Of a stretch of DNA of 64,000 bases, positions 12,301 through 27,300 are shown in pieces. A program made the position numbers and the translations under genes. The stretch lies in assembly GCF_029784155.1 (NCBI RefSeq), contig NC_073692.1, positions 429,393,324 through 429,457,323 on the forward strand. The letters run 5' to 3'. A model generated the notes under the pieces. The model was given only the letters and a program-made list of their open reading frames with translations. It did not search any database and was not told where the DNA came from. The first letter of the stretch is position 1; every line of letters begins with the position of its first letter. The DNA comes from Uranotaenia lowii. Taxonomy: Eukaryota; Arthropoda; Insecta; Diptera; Culicidae.

Positions 12301-15300
12301 ACCCAGTCACTTAAAATCTAATATGATTTTGAATACATTTAAGAAGCAATGTTTGGTTAGTTTTGATCGTAATTAAAATGTTTTTTGAACAAATAGTGTA
12401 ATGAGAGATAAACTTTTTTTTTCTTGCGTTGCATATTAATGATACACAATACTACGCGTTGTAGCATAGAAAAGATGTAGAATCTTACGCTATAAATAAA
12501 TGAAAATGAAATGAAATCAAATTATAAATATTTGTTAAAGTGTAAGTAAGTGTAAATATGTTTATATATTTTAAATTAATCTTGACGATTTTTTAAAAAC
12601 AGTAGATTTTTATTCCAGACTAGCATTTTAGTCAAAATAAAATAAATTATACTTATTCAACTTCAAAAAAAAAACTCCTAAAATAACAGTAGTTCAAAAA
12701 CAAGAAGCAGATAAAATATATTTATAGAGTATTTATTGTCTTTCTAAAGAATTAAAAAAAAGGTGGTCAAATCGTGTGCAAGAAAGCTGAACAACCCACC
12801 AGCGGGATAAAATTTAGAAGATTTCTTAATTGATAGCGATATGAACTTTCTAGCGACCACCTAGCAGATTTACAGACCGAAATTGTTCGTTGAAAAGTCT
12901 CGCCTGAAAGTTCCGAAAAAAAAGCGAATGGAGAAAAAGTTCCTAAATTTGATATCGAATTGGGAGAAAGTTCATATAACGCCCCATACGCGCCAGTCGT
13001 GTTTTCAAGAAACTGTAACATTTTAAGCCTGTGAAATACTACCAATTTGTATTTAATGCTCTGATTTGCCATGGCAATTATGATTTTTTTCTTAAAATGT
13101 CCCTGATTCGTAACAATATCACAATTTGCTCACTGGAATGGTTTTACATTTTGTGAAAAAAAAAAATTGTATTGAAATGAATTGTTAAACTGTTTTGATA
13201 GGGTTTTGTGCCTGTCGGAGAAGAGGCTTGGAAGAAGCTTTACTCCACTGGGCTTTCCCTATCCGAGGAAAAAATAAATAAATAAATAAAAAAATAGTTT
13301 TTTTCTTCATCTTTTATACATTTTAAGACACTTTGAATAAGGTGTAATTTAGCGAAGAAAAATTAATTTGAAAATATTTTATGATATACCGGTAGAAAAT
13401 AATCTAAATTATGATTTGATGTGAAAAATCACACAAAACTCGCTAAAATATGTTTTTTATGGGTATGTTTTGTCACGGCCCTTGGGCTCGTTATAAAGTG
13501 TCACCCATAAAATGCTGAAAATAGCATTATTTTTCAAAACGGCATATTTTCATTCAAAGTGAACCAAAAGTGTAAAAACTACTTCTCTGGAATAACTCTG
13601 CCCAAATAAATCAACTTTGATTGTTTTCTAAATTTCATTTAGTCCATTTTGATTTTTGTTTCTAGTCAAAAAGTTTTTTAGTATTGATGTGTTCGGCTCT
13701 ACGGCGCGTATTGAATAAACACCAGCGCAAATTAGCAACCCAGTTTAGTTCTGTGGCTTTGGATGAGGGTTTAAAAAATTAAGCTTTTGAAGCAGTTAAG
13801 TGATTTCAAATAATGAAAAATTATTGGCATTTGTGGAAAACACTTTTTTCAACGAGTTCCCTCGTTTTTACTCAAAATGTTCACGGAATAGGGGAAGTCG
13901 TCAACTACCGGACACTTAAGGTTTTTAAGCTATAGCTTCAAAAATAGATTTTTTGTAAATATCGGTTCCTCTATTGATTTGAAGAGTATCAATATTATGA
14001 TCAATGAACTATATTAGAAAAAAAAAAATTTACAACATATTCATGTGGTAAGAGAAATCATTTCATGTTAGTTTTCACTTATTTCCGAAAGTGTTGTCTA
14101 TGGCCGGACACTACAAAATGTATTCAATGACCTTCTGTATTGGACAATATCTCATAAACCATTGAAAGTTTCATTAATTTTTATTCATGCACGCAGACGT
14201 TATTAACAAAACTAAGTGAATACACTCACTCAACCAAGCATTGTTTGAATCGATATATAAGCAAATTCACTAAACGAAACAACTAACCGAAACATCAGTT
14301 TAAGTATTCATACAACTAACGTAGAAGAATTTTGAAACCCATACTTGATTTTAAAAAAAATATTCATAAATGATGGAAAAATATTAAATTTTCCAGTTTG
14401 AAGCTCCAAACTCGTTTTGAAAATTATAAAAAAAGAGAACTGAAAAAAATCAAAAATATTTTTTTTCTACTTTCCGCATATTTTTGTGCTTTATAGGGAC
14501 GGTCGATTTTGGGTAGATAACTGTACATTTTCCAAATGGTTTGGCCAAAATTTAAACGCCGCAAGGCCACTCGGAAGTGAAAAATATATTTTTGCATGAA
14601 AGTTCATACACCTTTTATTTAAAATGTATAAGACTTTATTATCTGTAGTGATTTCTTCTAATACGTCATTTGAAAAAGTCTAATTTTTAATGCGCACGGT
14701 AATATAATGATTTTTTAAGGTAAAGATTAATATTTTGAACGAATTACTCTTAGACTCAATCAAACAATCAAAATTTATGTTTTAATGTGATAAGTATAAA
14801 AAAATTCTTTGAAGCTAGAAATTAAAATTTCTCCCAAATCAATAGAAATTTTCCTGCTTTTTCTGACAATATATTTTTCTTTTTCTCTTTTTTTTCAACA
14901 TAGCCATGTGTCAGCTTCTTGGAAAATGGAAGACTTGCGTCCTTTATTTTTCTTTTCAACGCAATCTCTGTTTGCATTTGAATATGCATAGCTTACTATT
15001 TACGATCATGCCCAGCTTGTGGCAAATACCGCAAAAAATACTGGAACAAGGGGAGGTGTGAAATGTGGAGTTCCCTACCATATCATAGCAATCAGTGACT
15101 TAGAGCAAGTTCACTGGTTGAGATGGAGTTGGAAATTTCGAAGGTTTACAACACATCACAACACATTTGCCGTACACCGGTGTTGGGAAAATCAGATATT
15201 CGAACAGTTTCGCGCTGCAAAATTTGTATCGTATAACACTTTTTGGCTGAGGGTGATATAAAAACACGATGTTTTGCAACACCGAACCGAGTGATAGAGT

Positions 15301-18300
15301 CGGCGTTGCAATACAGTATTCGTGCATGAAACGCTTAGGTGCTGCCATCTATCTTATGCTCAAAACCTCAGTTGTGGGGAAAATAGAGGAAATTGAGCAA
15401 TTTCAGGATTTATACATAAAGTGATATTTTCTTTTTTTTTAATCTTTTATCACTTAAATTGATACGAATTGCAATGAAGTTAATCAACTCTTTAAAACTT
15501 ACAGCCAATTTTTTTAATGCCCTTGCCAATCGAATACATTTTGAGGCGCAGAGATACCAGATAGCTGTGTGAATAAATAAATTCTGTTTGTATGTTTTGT
15601 TTGAGCGGTTTTCGGGAGTAGGAAACTGTTTCGATTTTTTATTTTAAAAATATATTCCGTCGGAATGTCCGGTAACAAGTCCATCCATCATCTTAAGAAA
15701 ACGGAACCCTCGCTGTTGATTCGACAAGTGTCAATCATATCAAACGTAAGGCGTCGTATCGGGAGTAAAATTCAGCTTGTGTCTGAAATATCTATACTTT
15801 ATATTTGTCACTTACTTAATTATCACTTTTAAAATGAAAGTTTTATAAAGAGTTCAAAAACTTTATCAACTCGTGTAATCAAATGCACTCCAATACAAAA
15901 CTCCTAATTCTGCAGAATACATTTTAATATTGGGATGCATTATAACTTAAACAATACTTATTCATACATATAACTAATAAAATTTTCATATTGACACTAC
16001 TATTTCAAGTTAATGATCAAGTAAAATGAATTTGATTTCAATTTTCAAACGGTGAATTCAAAATACAAAAAGTCAGTAAAATTACTGAAAAGCAAATTCA
16101 CTTGGCATCGCTGGTTGCTTTCAATTTTATACCTTCGTATTCTATCACACCGGTGGACGGCCAAGCTTTTTGGTCTATATTTCATGATAGAAAAATTCCC
16201 ATCTGTGCTACAGACGTCAAAATTCCTACCACTTTTTCCCAACACCATTGGACTTGCTCTTATAAGTTTGTTATAAAATTGAGGCAATAAACTCCCACTC
16301 ACCAGTAACATTACAAACGTCTAAGAATAAAAAAGCTTCAAACTTCAAACGTTTTATTCTTGACATACAAGACACTGCAAACACTGAGTGCGGAATTCCG
16401 CAATTCAACGGCGGTCCGGGCTTCCAACACTGGAGTTTTCGCGTCAGAACATTTCTGGGCTCGGCTGGACTGATGACGTTGAGCGGATGAAGCGGGAAGA
16501 AGGTGGTTTGAAAAAGATGATCGTAAAGTGAAATTCCACATCGTGAGTTTCCTTGCCAACGAGTGTTTGAAAGGTTGTCAGGAAGAAAAACTCTGCGAAG
16601 GCCACGAGGGAAGCGCTCGAGAACACGTTTGCCGAGAAGTCCATCGGTACTCGGTACCCAGAATTTACTTCGGAAGCAGCTCAATCGAATACAGCTCAAA
16701 GACGGCGATTCGATAAGGGAGCACATTATCGCGTTTGTGGATCTCACCCGGCAGATGAAGACAGCATGTGCTAAACTCGAAGAAGCGGAAACCGTTATTT
16801 CCTTGTTTCAGACACTTCCTGAGTCGTTCGATCCTCTGGTGAAGGCTCTGGAAAACTTGGCGCCGCAAGTTGTAAAAGAATGACTGCTGTTGGGGGTTTG
16901 AATCGGACTGATCGACATGGAGACGAAAGCACAAGCAAGGTTGCAGCATTTTCGAGTGAAAAGATCCCGAAGGTAGGAAAATTCAAACAGAAATGCGGCA
17001 AGCGAGGCCATCTTCAGATGGACTGCCGAAAAAAGGTTGCGAACGATCCCAATTCTACGAGTCAGCGCAAGGCGGTGAGTTTTGTGGCAAACCGTGGAGG
17101 CACGGCAGGAAGGCAGGTTTATCTTTAAGCTGGGTTCCGGATCGAGTGAACAACTGGTCAACAGCGATAACGATTTTTTCGAATCTAACCGTTTGAAAAT
17201 CCCGTCGTTATCGACCGTGCTAAGGAAGGCCAACAATCGTTGCCAAAGTAGCGGGAAAAAACTGTGGGATAACTTGTTTTTTTTTTGAGAAAGTTGACGA
17301 GTGCTGGTATCCATAAGTCGGCCAAAGTTAAGAGAATCTCCAAGTCACCGTTGGTCGTGCATCTCCCTTCCGAGCGAGAGGGGGATGAGCTTGAAGTTCT
17401 AGGACAAAGCCATGGCAATATCGATGTCGTTGCCAAAAGTCCTATCGAAGATGTTGTTCCTGACGAAGAGAACGAGCTTGACGATTTCGATATTTACTAA
17501 GCAACTTGTATTGATTCGAATTCAGAGAACGCAACACCAGAAGCGCTCCTTTCGCACTCAGAAAAGCACGAGTCCCGACGTTTCTGAGGTGCAGCGAACG
17601 GGAGCGCAGGCTCCCTGGTAAGTTCCTCAATTTTTATACCAGTTATATTGCGAATTCTGCTGCCCCACTTTCCACAGATGTACTCGACTGTGATCGTTCA
17701 GTTAGAGACTCCCTTTTCACTATCTCGGAATTGTTTTAAATCGCGTTGCAATTTCTTAAGAGATTGAAATATGATTTTTCCCTGAAAGCCAAGTCTACAT
17801 ATTTTCTAATTGGCACGATAATATCTTTTTGAGGTTTTCTTTGCTCAAGAAAAGAATGAAAAAAAAATAAATTTCGAAGAATGGAAAAATGACAATGTTA
17901 GAAAAAGGAAAAAAAGAGTTGAACCATGCGGAAATAAAACTTCTCATGTAAGAGCTTTTTTCATAAATTAAACTTCACGTTGTGTTCCCTCCATATTTTG
18001 CATATTATATGTTACCCTTCGGAATTCGGGCTACATACCGCCCACAAGATGTAGGCTCGACAAGACTAAACGATGAACCATTTATCAACATCGGAAGAAA
18101 AATACTAGGTCTATTTCCTAGCAAATGGTCAGTCACATATGATAAAAAGGAACCCCAAGCCAGGCCACTCACTCTCTCTCATTCTCATGAAACATTCATC
18201 AGCTGTTAAGCGCGTTCTGGTGTAAATATGTATTATAGGATTTGGAAATTCAAGAACGATTTCTCAAGCTGGTAAACTGGAAACTTGTTGGTCGGAAGTT

Positions 18301-21300
18301 TGTCTTGGAACCGGAAGTCCATTGAATAAGTCTGAAACTCGGTTGTATTTAGAATCAGAAGGGAAGTCAACTGGTCGAGTTATTCCTCGTAAAGTAACGT
18401 TTTAAAAACAATCATCATTGTAACTTCATTTTAATTTCGTTCATTTCTTTGAATTGCAATTCATAATTTATAACAACTCACTGACAAAATTATTACAGAA
18501 TGTTTAAAACAATGGATTTCAAATTTTTCTTGGTCAAAACAAAAATAAAAATATGTCATTTGAAAATTTTAAGATAATTTCACAACAGTCCCAGGTATAC
18601 TCACATAGGTCATGGTCGGTAGTGCACAAATGTAGATCAGTCCCAGCAGGATCAGAACAAACAGCTCTCTTCGCCGTCCAATTGTCCTCGGATACTCGTC
18701 GCACAGGGCCGTTATCATGGCCTCCAGTCCACCGAAAGTACTGTCCAGCCCAAGCGTGATCAACATCAGGAAGAAGATGATCGACCAAAACACCGATCCC
18801 TTCATCATGGCAATCGCTTCCGGATAGACGATAAACACCAGTCCCGGTCCTTCCAGGCCGACGTCCTCGATCGATTTGTTCTGCACCTGGGCCATGTACC
18901 CGAGAACGGAAAAGATCACAAACCCAGCCAGGAAGCTGGTCAAACAGTTGATACTGCTTGTTAGCAGAGCGTCACGATAGCAGTTGTTGTTGAACTTGTT
19001 GTAGCTCGAGAGGGCCAGCAGGGTCCCAAATCCGGGACCGAGGGAGAAGAATATCTGCGAGGCGGCATCGATCCATACCTGGAGTATAAAGTAAGATAAG
19101 GAGTTAGATGTATGATTTTTTTCAAGTCTTCAATATGCTAATACAGTGCAGCAAACACATCGTTCATATAGGACTATAAGTCGATTTTGCTGTATACTTC
19201 ATAGCTGAAATAGATTGAAAGGGACATTTTGAGGTGAAATATCGTTTAAACACTTGATGTTTTTTTTTTTTTAATAAAAACAAGGAATTAAAAATATAAA
19301 ATCTATAAAAATTTATGTTCAAAGAGCGAATGCTATCCAAACCAAAAGACTGCTTCCTCTGAAGCGATTTAAGATCTTTTCGATAATCTTGTAACTAAAC
19401 TATGCGCAGTCTGAACTATCAAGATAATATTTCTTTTCATCGAAGGCCATTCTTACTTCAATTTGTTTTAAAGTAAGACTGAGACGGGTTACCTTTTTTC
19501 TGTAGTATACAGAATGTTTTGATCCTTATAAATTCAAGAATCAAGCCAGATCCAGAATATTCAGGGATTTCTGAACAAATGAGCTTATTGTCTCAATAAG
19601 TTGGTGATTCGGTTACATTTCAGGTGTTTTTCTGATACCATAGTTCTCAGATCTTTTCAACAAAAAACGTTTAACTTTTTTGGTTTTCCTAAGTGTCAGA
19701 AAAATCTTCAGCCCTTATTCTTGACCTGAATCCTATTGAAAATCTATCAGATTACTTAACATATCTACCAAAATTGTCGACAATTCGGCTCATTTCATAT
19801 TCGTAAGCTGTAAACACGTGCAACAATATTAAATATTCATTAAGATAGGTTACTCGAAAATTCTGGAAACTCCATGTGACTCAACAATTAATTGAATGTT
19901 TCAATTTCCGTTAACAAATGTTCCTCCTACAAACCTACCTGGTTTCCTGTAATTTAACCCAACAATTCTATGATGGTTTTCTGTGACGATATTTCCTTAT
20001 GTTCATTGAAAAATCATAAAAAAATTGATCTTTTTTACATTCTACTTGAGCAAAATTAACCTTAATAATCTTATCATATTTATGCAATCAACACTTTGAA
20101 ATTCTAAAGTTATATTGACATCAAAAATTCACATTGTGAAAATACGTATGAAATTTAAAAAATCTATGAAATCTGTCAATATTCTAAAAATTCTGTGTTC
20201 TGGTACACAGATTCTGTAATTTGCTCAAAATTCTGTGACATTACATATTTTTCTGCAACCTTGCTACAAACATGAACTTTAATAAATTTTATGTTTTCAA
20301 TCATTTTATTGTTTGTTATCATTAGATAACATCAAGTGCGTAGTAAAGAAATCTATATCAGATATGAAAAATACAGCAAAATCAACTACCTTATAGTTCA
20401 AAACGACCAGATTAATTAGAATTAGAATTATCAATCATCTGTTCAGCTGAAAATGAATGTGAAAAATGAGTGTGCGATAAAACGAATTTCCCACAAGGTA
20501 GAATGCGTTTTTATTAAAAGCTGAACTTTAAAAAGTCAAGCAGAATGCATTTGAAATGTAGAGAATTTCAAAAACGTCAAAAATGACAGAAATATCGAAA
20601 ATTTCAACAATGTCAAAAATGACAAAAATGCCAAAAATGTCAAAACTGTTAAAAATGTCCACATTGTCAAAAATTTCCAAAAATATAAAAAATATCAAAA
20701 ATGTCAAAAATGTTAAAAATGTCAAAAATGACAAAAATGTCAAAAATTTCAAAGAAGGCAAAAATGTCAAAAATATTAAAAAAGTAAAAAATGTTAAGAA
20801 TGTCAAAAATGACAAAAATGACAAAAATGTCAAAAATGTAAAAATTTCAAAAATGTTAAAAATTGTCAAAAATGACAAAAATGTCAACAACGTCTAAAAT
20901 GACAAAAAGATAAAAAAAGTCAAAAATGTAAAATGTTCAAAAATGTCTAAAATAACAAAAATGTAAAAAATTTCAAAAATGTCAAATGTTACAAATGTTA
21001 AAAATATCAAAAATGTAAAAAAAGACAAAAGCTAAAAAAATGTAAAAAATGTGAAAAATTTCAGAAATGTCAAAAATATCAGAAATGTTGAAAATTTCAT
21101 TAATACCCAAAATGTTAAAAATGTCATAAATATCAAAACTAACAAAACAATCAAAACATTCAAAAATGTCAATAATATCATAAATGTCAATTTTGTCACG
21201 TATGTCAATAATGTCATTAACATCAAAAATTAAAAAAAAAATCAAAAATGTCAAAACTGTCAAAAAAGGCGAAAATAACAAAAATGTAAAAAATGTAAAA

Positions 21301-24300
21301 TATATCAAAAATGACAAAAACGTCAAAAATGACAAAAATGTCGAAAATGTCAGAAACGTCAAAATGTCAAAAGTTTTAGAAACGACCAATGCAGAAATGT
21401 CAAAAATATCAAAATTGTTTAAAATTTCAGAAATGTCCAAAAAGTCCAAAATGTCATGATGTCGAAAGTGTCAAATATTTTGAAAATGTCAAAAATGTCA
21501 AAAATGTAAAATTAAGAAAAAAAATGTCAAAAATGTCAAAAAATGTCAAAAAATGTCAAAAATGTCAAATATAGATAAATATGTGAAAATAACAAGAATA
21601 ACAAAAACGTCAAAAATAACAAAACTTTAAAAAAAATGTAAAAAACATCATAAATGTCAAAAATGTGGAATATGTCGAAAATTACAGAAATGGTCAAATT
21701 ATTAAAAATGTAAATAATGGCAATATTGTAAAATATGTACAGAATACATCTAAAATGTTGAAATGTCAAAAATATTGAAAATTTCAAATATGTCAAGTAA
21801 ATGAAAAAATGACAAAAATGTAAAAAATGTCAAAACTGACAGAAATGACCAAAATTTCAAAAACATTAAAATGTCAATATGTCAGATGAGTCAAATAGGC
21901 CAAAATATCAAAAATGTCAAAAGAGTCAGAAATTTCAAAATGCAAAAAATGCCAAAAATGTCAAAAGTTTTAGAAATAACCAAAATTTCAGAAATATCAA
22001 AAATGTCCAAACTTTCAGAAATGTCCCAAATTTCCAAAATGTCAGTCATGTAAAAAATGTCAAAAATTTAGAAAATATCAAAAATCTCACAAAATGTAAA
22101 AAAAGAAAAAAAACTTATAAATATCAAAAAAAAATTAAAAAATGTCAAATAGATAAAAAATATAAGAAATATAAAAAATGCAAAAAACTTCAATAATTTC
22201 AAAAACTCCAAAAATGAAAAAAAATGTCAAAAATGTTGAAATGTCAAAAATATCAAAAATGTCAAAAATTTAAAAAATGCCAAGGATATCAAAAAGGACA
22301 AAAATATGAACAATGTCAAAACTGACATAAATGTCAAAAACATCAAAATGTCAGAAATGCCAAAAATGTCAAAAGTTTTAAAAACGTCACAAATTGCAGA
22401 AATGTCAAAAATATCAAAAATGTCTAAAATATCAGAAATGTTAAAAATGTCAAAAATGTCAAAAATGTCAAAAACGTCAAATATGTTAAAAATGTCAAAA
22501 ATGTCAAAAATGTCAAAAATGTCAAAAATGTCAAAAATGTCAAAAACGTCAAAAATGTCAAAAATGTCAAAAATGTCAAAAATGTCAAAAATGTCAAAAA
22601 TGTCAAAAATGTCAAAAATGTCAAAAATGTCAAAAATTTCAAAAATGTCAAAAATGTCAAAAATGTCAAAAATGTCAAAAATGACAAAAATGTCAAAAAT
22701 GTCAAAATTGTCAAAAATGTCAAAAATGTCAAAAATGTCAACAATCTCAAAAATGTCAAAAATGTCAAAAATGTTAAAAATGTCAAAAATGTCAAAAATG
22801 TCAAAAATGTCAAAAATGTCAAAAATGTCAAAAATGTCAAAAATGTCAAAAATGTCAAAAATGTCAAAAATGTTAAAAATGTCAAAAATGTCAAAAATGT
22901 CAAAAATGTCAAAAATGTCAAAAATGTCAAAAATGTCAAAAATGTCAAAAATGTCAAAAATGTCAAAAATGTCGAAAATGTCAAAAATGTCAAAAATGTC
23001 AAAAATGTCAAAAATGTCAAAAATGTCAAAAATGTCAAAAATGTCAAAAATGTCAAAAATGTCAAAAATGTCAAAAATGTCAAAAATGTCAAAAATGTCA
23101 AAAATGTCAAAAATGTCAAAAATGTCAAAAATGTCAAAAATGTCAAAAATGTCAAAAATGTCAAAAATGTCAAAAATGTCAAAAATGTCAAAAATGTCAA
23201 AAATGTCAAAAATGACAAAAATGTCAAAAATGTCAAAAATGTCAATTTTTTGACATCAAAAATGTCAAATATGTCAAAATGTCAAAAATGTCAAAAATGT
23301 CAAAAATGTTAAAAATGTCAAAAATGTCAAAAATGTCAAAAAAGATCAAAATGTAATTTTTTATCATTTTTGTCATGTTTGTCATGTTTGTCATTTTTGT
23401 CATTTTTGTCATTTTTGTCATTTTTGTCATTTTTGTCATTTTTGTCATTTTTGTCATTTTTGTCATTTTTGTCATTTTTGTCATTTTTGTCATTTTTGTC
23501 ATTTTTGTCATTTTTGTCATTTTTGTCATTTTTGTCATTTTTGTCATTTTTGTCATTTTTGTCATTTTTGTCATTTTTGTCATTTTTGTCATTTTTGTCA
23601 TTTTTGTCATTTTTGTCATTTTTGTCATTTTTGTCATTTTTGTCATTTTTGTCATTTTTGTCATTTTTGTCATTTTTGTCATTTTTGTCATTTTTGTCAT
23701 TTTTGTCATTTTTGTCATTTTTGTCATTTTTGTCATTTTTGTCATTTTTGTCATTTTTGTCATTTTTGTCATTTTTGTCATTTTTGTCATTTTTGTCATT
23801 TTTGTCATTTTTGTCATTTTTGTCATTTTTGTCATTTTTGTCATTTTTGTCATTTTTGTCATTTTTGTCATTTTTGTCATTTTTGTCATTTTTGTCATTT
23901 TTGTCATTTTTGTCATTTTTGTCATTTTTGTCATTTTTGTCATTTTTGTCATTTTTGTCATTTTTGTCATTTTTGTCATTTTTGTCATTTTTGTCATTTT
24001 TGTCATTTTTGTCATTTTTGTCATTTTTGTCATTTTTGTCATTTTTGTCATTTTTGTCATTTTTGTCATTTTTGTCATTTTTGTCATTTTTGTCATTTTT
24101 GTCATTTTTGTCATTTTTGTCATTTTTGTCATTTTTGTCATTTTTGTCATTTTTGTCATTTTTGTCATTTTTGTCATTTTTGTCATTTTTGTCATTTTTG
24201 TCATTTTTGTCATTTTTGTCATTTTTGTCATTTTTGTCATTTTTGTCATTTTTGTCATTTTTGTCATTTTTGTCATTTTTGTCATTTTTGTCATTTTTGT

Positions 24301-27300
24301 CATTTTTGTCATTTTTGTCATTTTTGTCATTTTTGTCATTTTTGTCATTTTTGTCATTTTTGTCATTTTTGTCATTTTTGTCATTTTTGTCATTTTTGTC
24401 ATTTTTGTCATTTTTGTCATTTTTGTCATTTTTGTCATTTTTGTCATTTTTGTCATTTTTGTCATTTTTGTCATTTTTGTCATTTTTGTCATTTTTGTCA
24501 TTTTTGTCATTTTTGTCATTTTTGTCATTTTTGTCATTTTTGTCATTTTTGTCATTTTTGTCATTTTTGTCATTTTTGTCATTTTTGTCATTTTTGTCAT
24601 TTTTGTCATTTTTGTCATTTTTGTCATTTTTGTCATTTTTGTCATTTTTGTCATTTTTGTCATTTTTGTCATTTTTGTCATTTTTGTCATTTTTGTCATT
24701 TTTGTCATTTTTGTCATTTTTGTCATTTTTGTCATTTTTGTCATTTTTGTCATTTTTGTCATTTTTGTCATTTTTGTCATTTTTGTCATTTTTGTCATTT
24801 TTGTCATTTTTGTCATTTTTGTCATTTTTGTCATTTTTGTCATTTTTGTCATTTTTGTCATTTTTGTCATTTTTGTCATTTTTGTCATTTTTGTCATTTT
24901 TGTCATTTTTGTCATTTTTGTCATTTTTGTCATTTTTGTCATTTTTGTCATTTTTGTCATTTTTGTCATTTTTGTCATTTTTGTCATTTTTGTCATTTTT
25001 GTCATTTTTGTCATTTTTGTCATTTTTGTCATTTTTGTCATTTTTGTCATTTTTGTCATTTTTGTCATTTTTGTCATTTTTGTCATTTTTGTCATTTTTG
25101 TCATTTTTGTCATTTTTGTCATTTTTGTCATTTTTGTCATTTTTGTCATTTTTGTCATTTTTGTCATTTTTGTCATTTTTGTCATTTTTGTCATTTTTGT
25201 CATTTTTGTCATTTTTGTCATTTTTGTCATTTTTGTCATTTTTGTCATTTTTGTCATTTTTGTCATTTTTGTCATTTTTGTCATTTTTGTCATTTTTGTC
25301 ATTTTTGTCATTTTTGTCATTTTTGTCATTTTTGTCATTTTTGTCATTTTTGTCATTTTTGTCATTTTTGTCATTTTTGTCATTTTTGTCATTTTTGTCA
25401 TTTTTGTCATTTTTGTCATTTTTGTCATTTTTGTCATTTTTGTCATTTTTGTCATTTTTGTCATTTTTGTCATTTTTGTCATTTTTGTCATTTTTGTCAT
25501 TTTTGTCATTTTTGTCATTTTTGTCATTTTTGTCATTTTTGTCATTTTTGTCATTTTTGTCATTTTTGTCATTTTTGTCATTTTTGTCATTTTTGTCATT
25601 TTTGTCATTTTTGTCATTTTTGTCATTTTTGTCATTTTTGTCATTTTTGTCATTTTTGTCATTTTTGTCATTTTTGTCATTTTTGTCATTTTTGTCATTT
25701 TTGTCATTTTTGTCATTTTTGTCATTTTTGTCATTTTTGTCATTTTTGTCATTTTTGTCATTTTTGTCATTTTTGTCATTTTTGTCATTTTTGTCATTTT
25801 TGTCATTTTTGTCATTTTTGTCATTTTTGTCATTTTTGTCATTTTTGTCATTTTTGTCATTTTTGTCATTTTTGTCATTTTTGTCATTTTTGTCATTTTT
25901 GTCATTTTTGTCATTTTTGTCATTTTTGTCATTTTTGTCATTTTTGTCATTTTTGTCATTTTTGTCATTTTTGTCATTTTTGTCATTTTTGTCATTTTTG
26001 TCATTTTTGTCATTTTTGTCATTTTTGTCATTTTTGTCATTTTTGTCATTTTTGTCATTTTTGTCATTTTTGTCATTTTTGTCATTTTTGTCATTTTTGT
26101 CATTTTTGTCATTTTTGTCATTTTTGTCATTTTTGTCATTTTTGTCATTTTTGTCATTTTTGTCATTTTTGTCATTTTTGTCATTTTTGTCATTTTTGTC
26201 ATTTTTGTCATTTTTGTCATTTTTGTCATTTTTGTCATTTTTGTCATTTTTGTCATTTTTGTCATTTTTGTCATTTTTGTCATTTTTGTCATTTTTGTCA
26301 TTTTTGTCATTTTTGTCATTTTTGTCATTTTTGTCATTTTTGTCATTTTTGTCATTTTTGTCATTTTTGTCATTTTTGTCATTTTTGTCATTTTTGTCAT
26401 TTTTGTCATTTTTGTCATTTTTGTCATTTTTGTCATTTTTGTCATTTTTGTCATTTTTGTCATTTTTGTCATTTTTGTCATTTTTGTCATTTTTGTCATT
26501 TTTGTCATTTTTGTCATTTTTGTCATTTTTGTCATTTTTGTCATTTTTGTCATTTTTGTCATTTTTGTCATTTTTGTCATTTTTGTCATTTTTGTCATTT
26601 TTGTCATTTTTGTCATTTTTGTCATTTTTGTCATTTTTGTCATTTTTGTCATTTTTGTCATTTTTGTCATTTTTGTCATTTTTGTCATTTTTGTCATTTT
26701 TGTCATTTTTGTCATTTTTGTCATTTTTGTCATTTTTGTCATTTTTGTCATTTTTGTCATTTTTGTCATTTTTGTCATTTTTGTCATTTTTGTCATTTTT
26801 GTCATTTTTGTCATTTTTGTCATTTTTGTCATTTTTGTCATTTTTGTCATTTTTGTCATTTTTGTCATTTTTGTCATTTTTGTCATTTTTGTCATTTTTG
26901 TCATTTTTGTCATTTTTGTCATTTTTGTCATTTTTGTCATTTTTGTCATTTTTGTCATTTTTGTCATTTTTGTCATTTTTGTCATTTTTGTCATTTTTGT
27001 CATTTTTGTCATTTTTGTCATTTTTGTCATTTTTGTCATTTTTGTCATTTTTGTCATTTTTGTCATTTTTGTCATTTTTGTCATTTTTGTCATTTTTGTC
27101 ATTTTTGTCATTTTTGTCATTTTTGTCATTTTTGTCATTTTTGTCATTTTTGTCATTTTTGTCATTTTTGTCATTTTTGTCATTTTTGTCATTTTTGTCA
27201 TTTTTGTCATTTTTGTCATTTTTGTCATTTTTGTCATTTTTGTCATTTTTGTCATTTTTGTCATTTTTGTCATTTTTGTCATTTTTGTCATTTTTGTCAT

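Noticed and set aside
22306..23253. 315-codon plus-strand and 273-codon minus-strand frames
   Set aside because: Same effect in array 1: three-residue repeat translations with only scattered variants.
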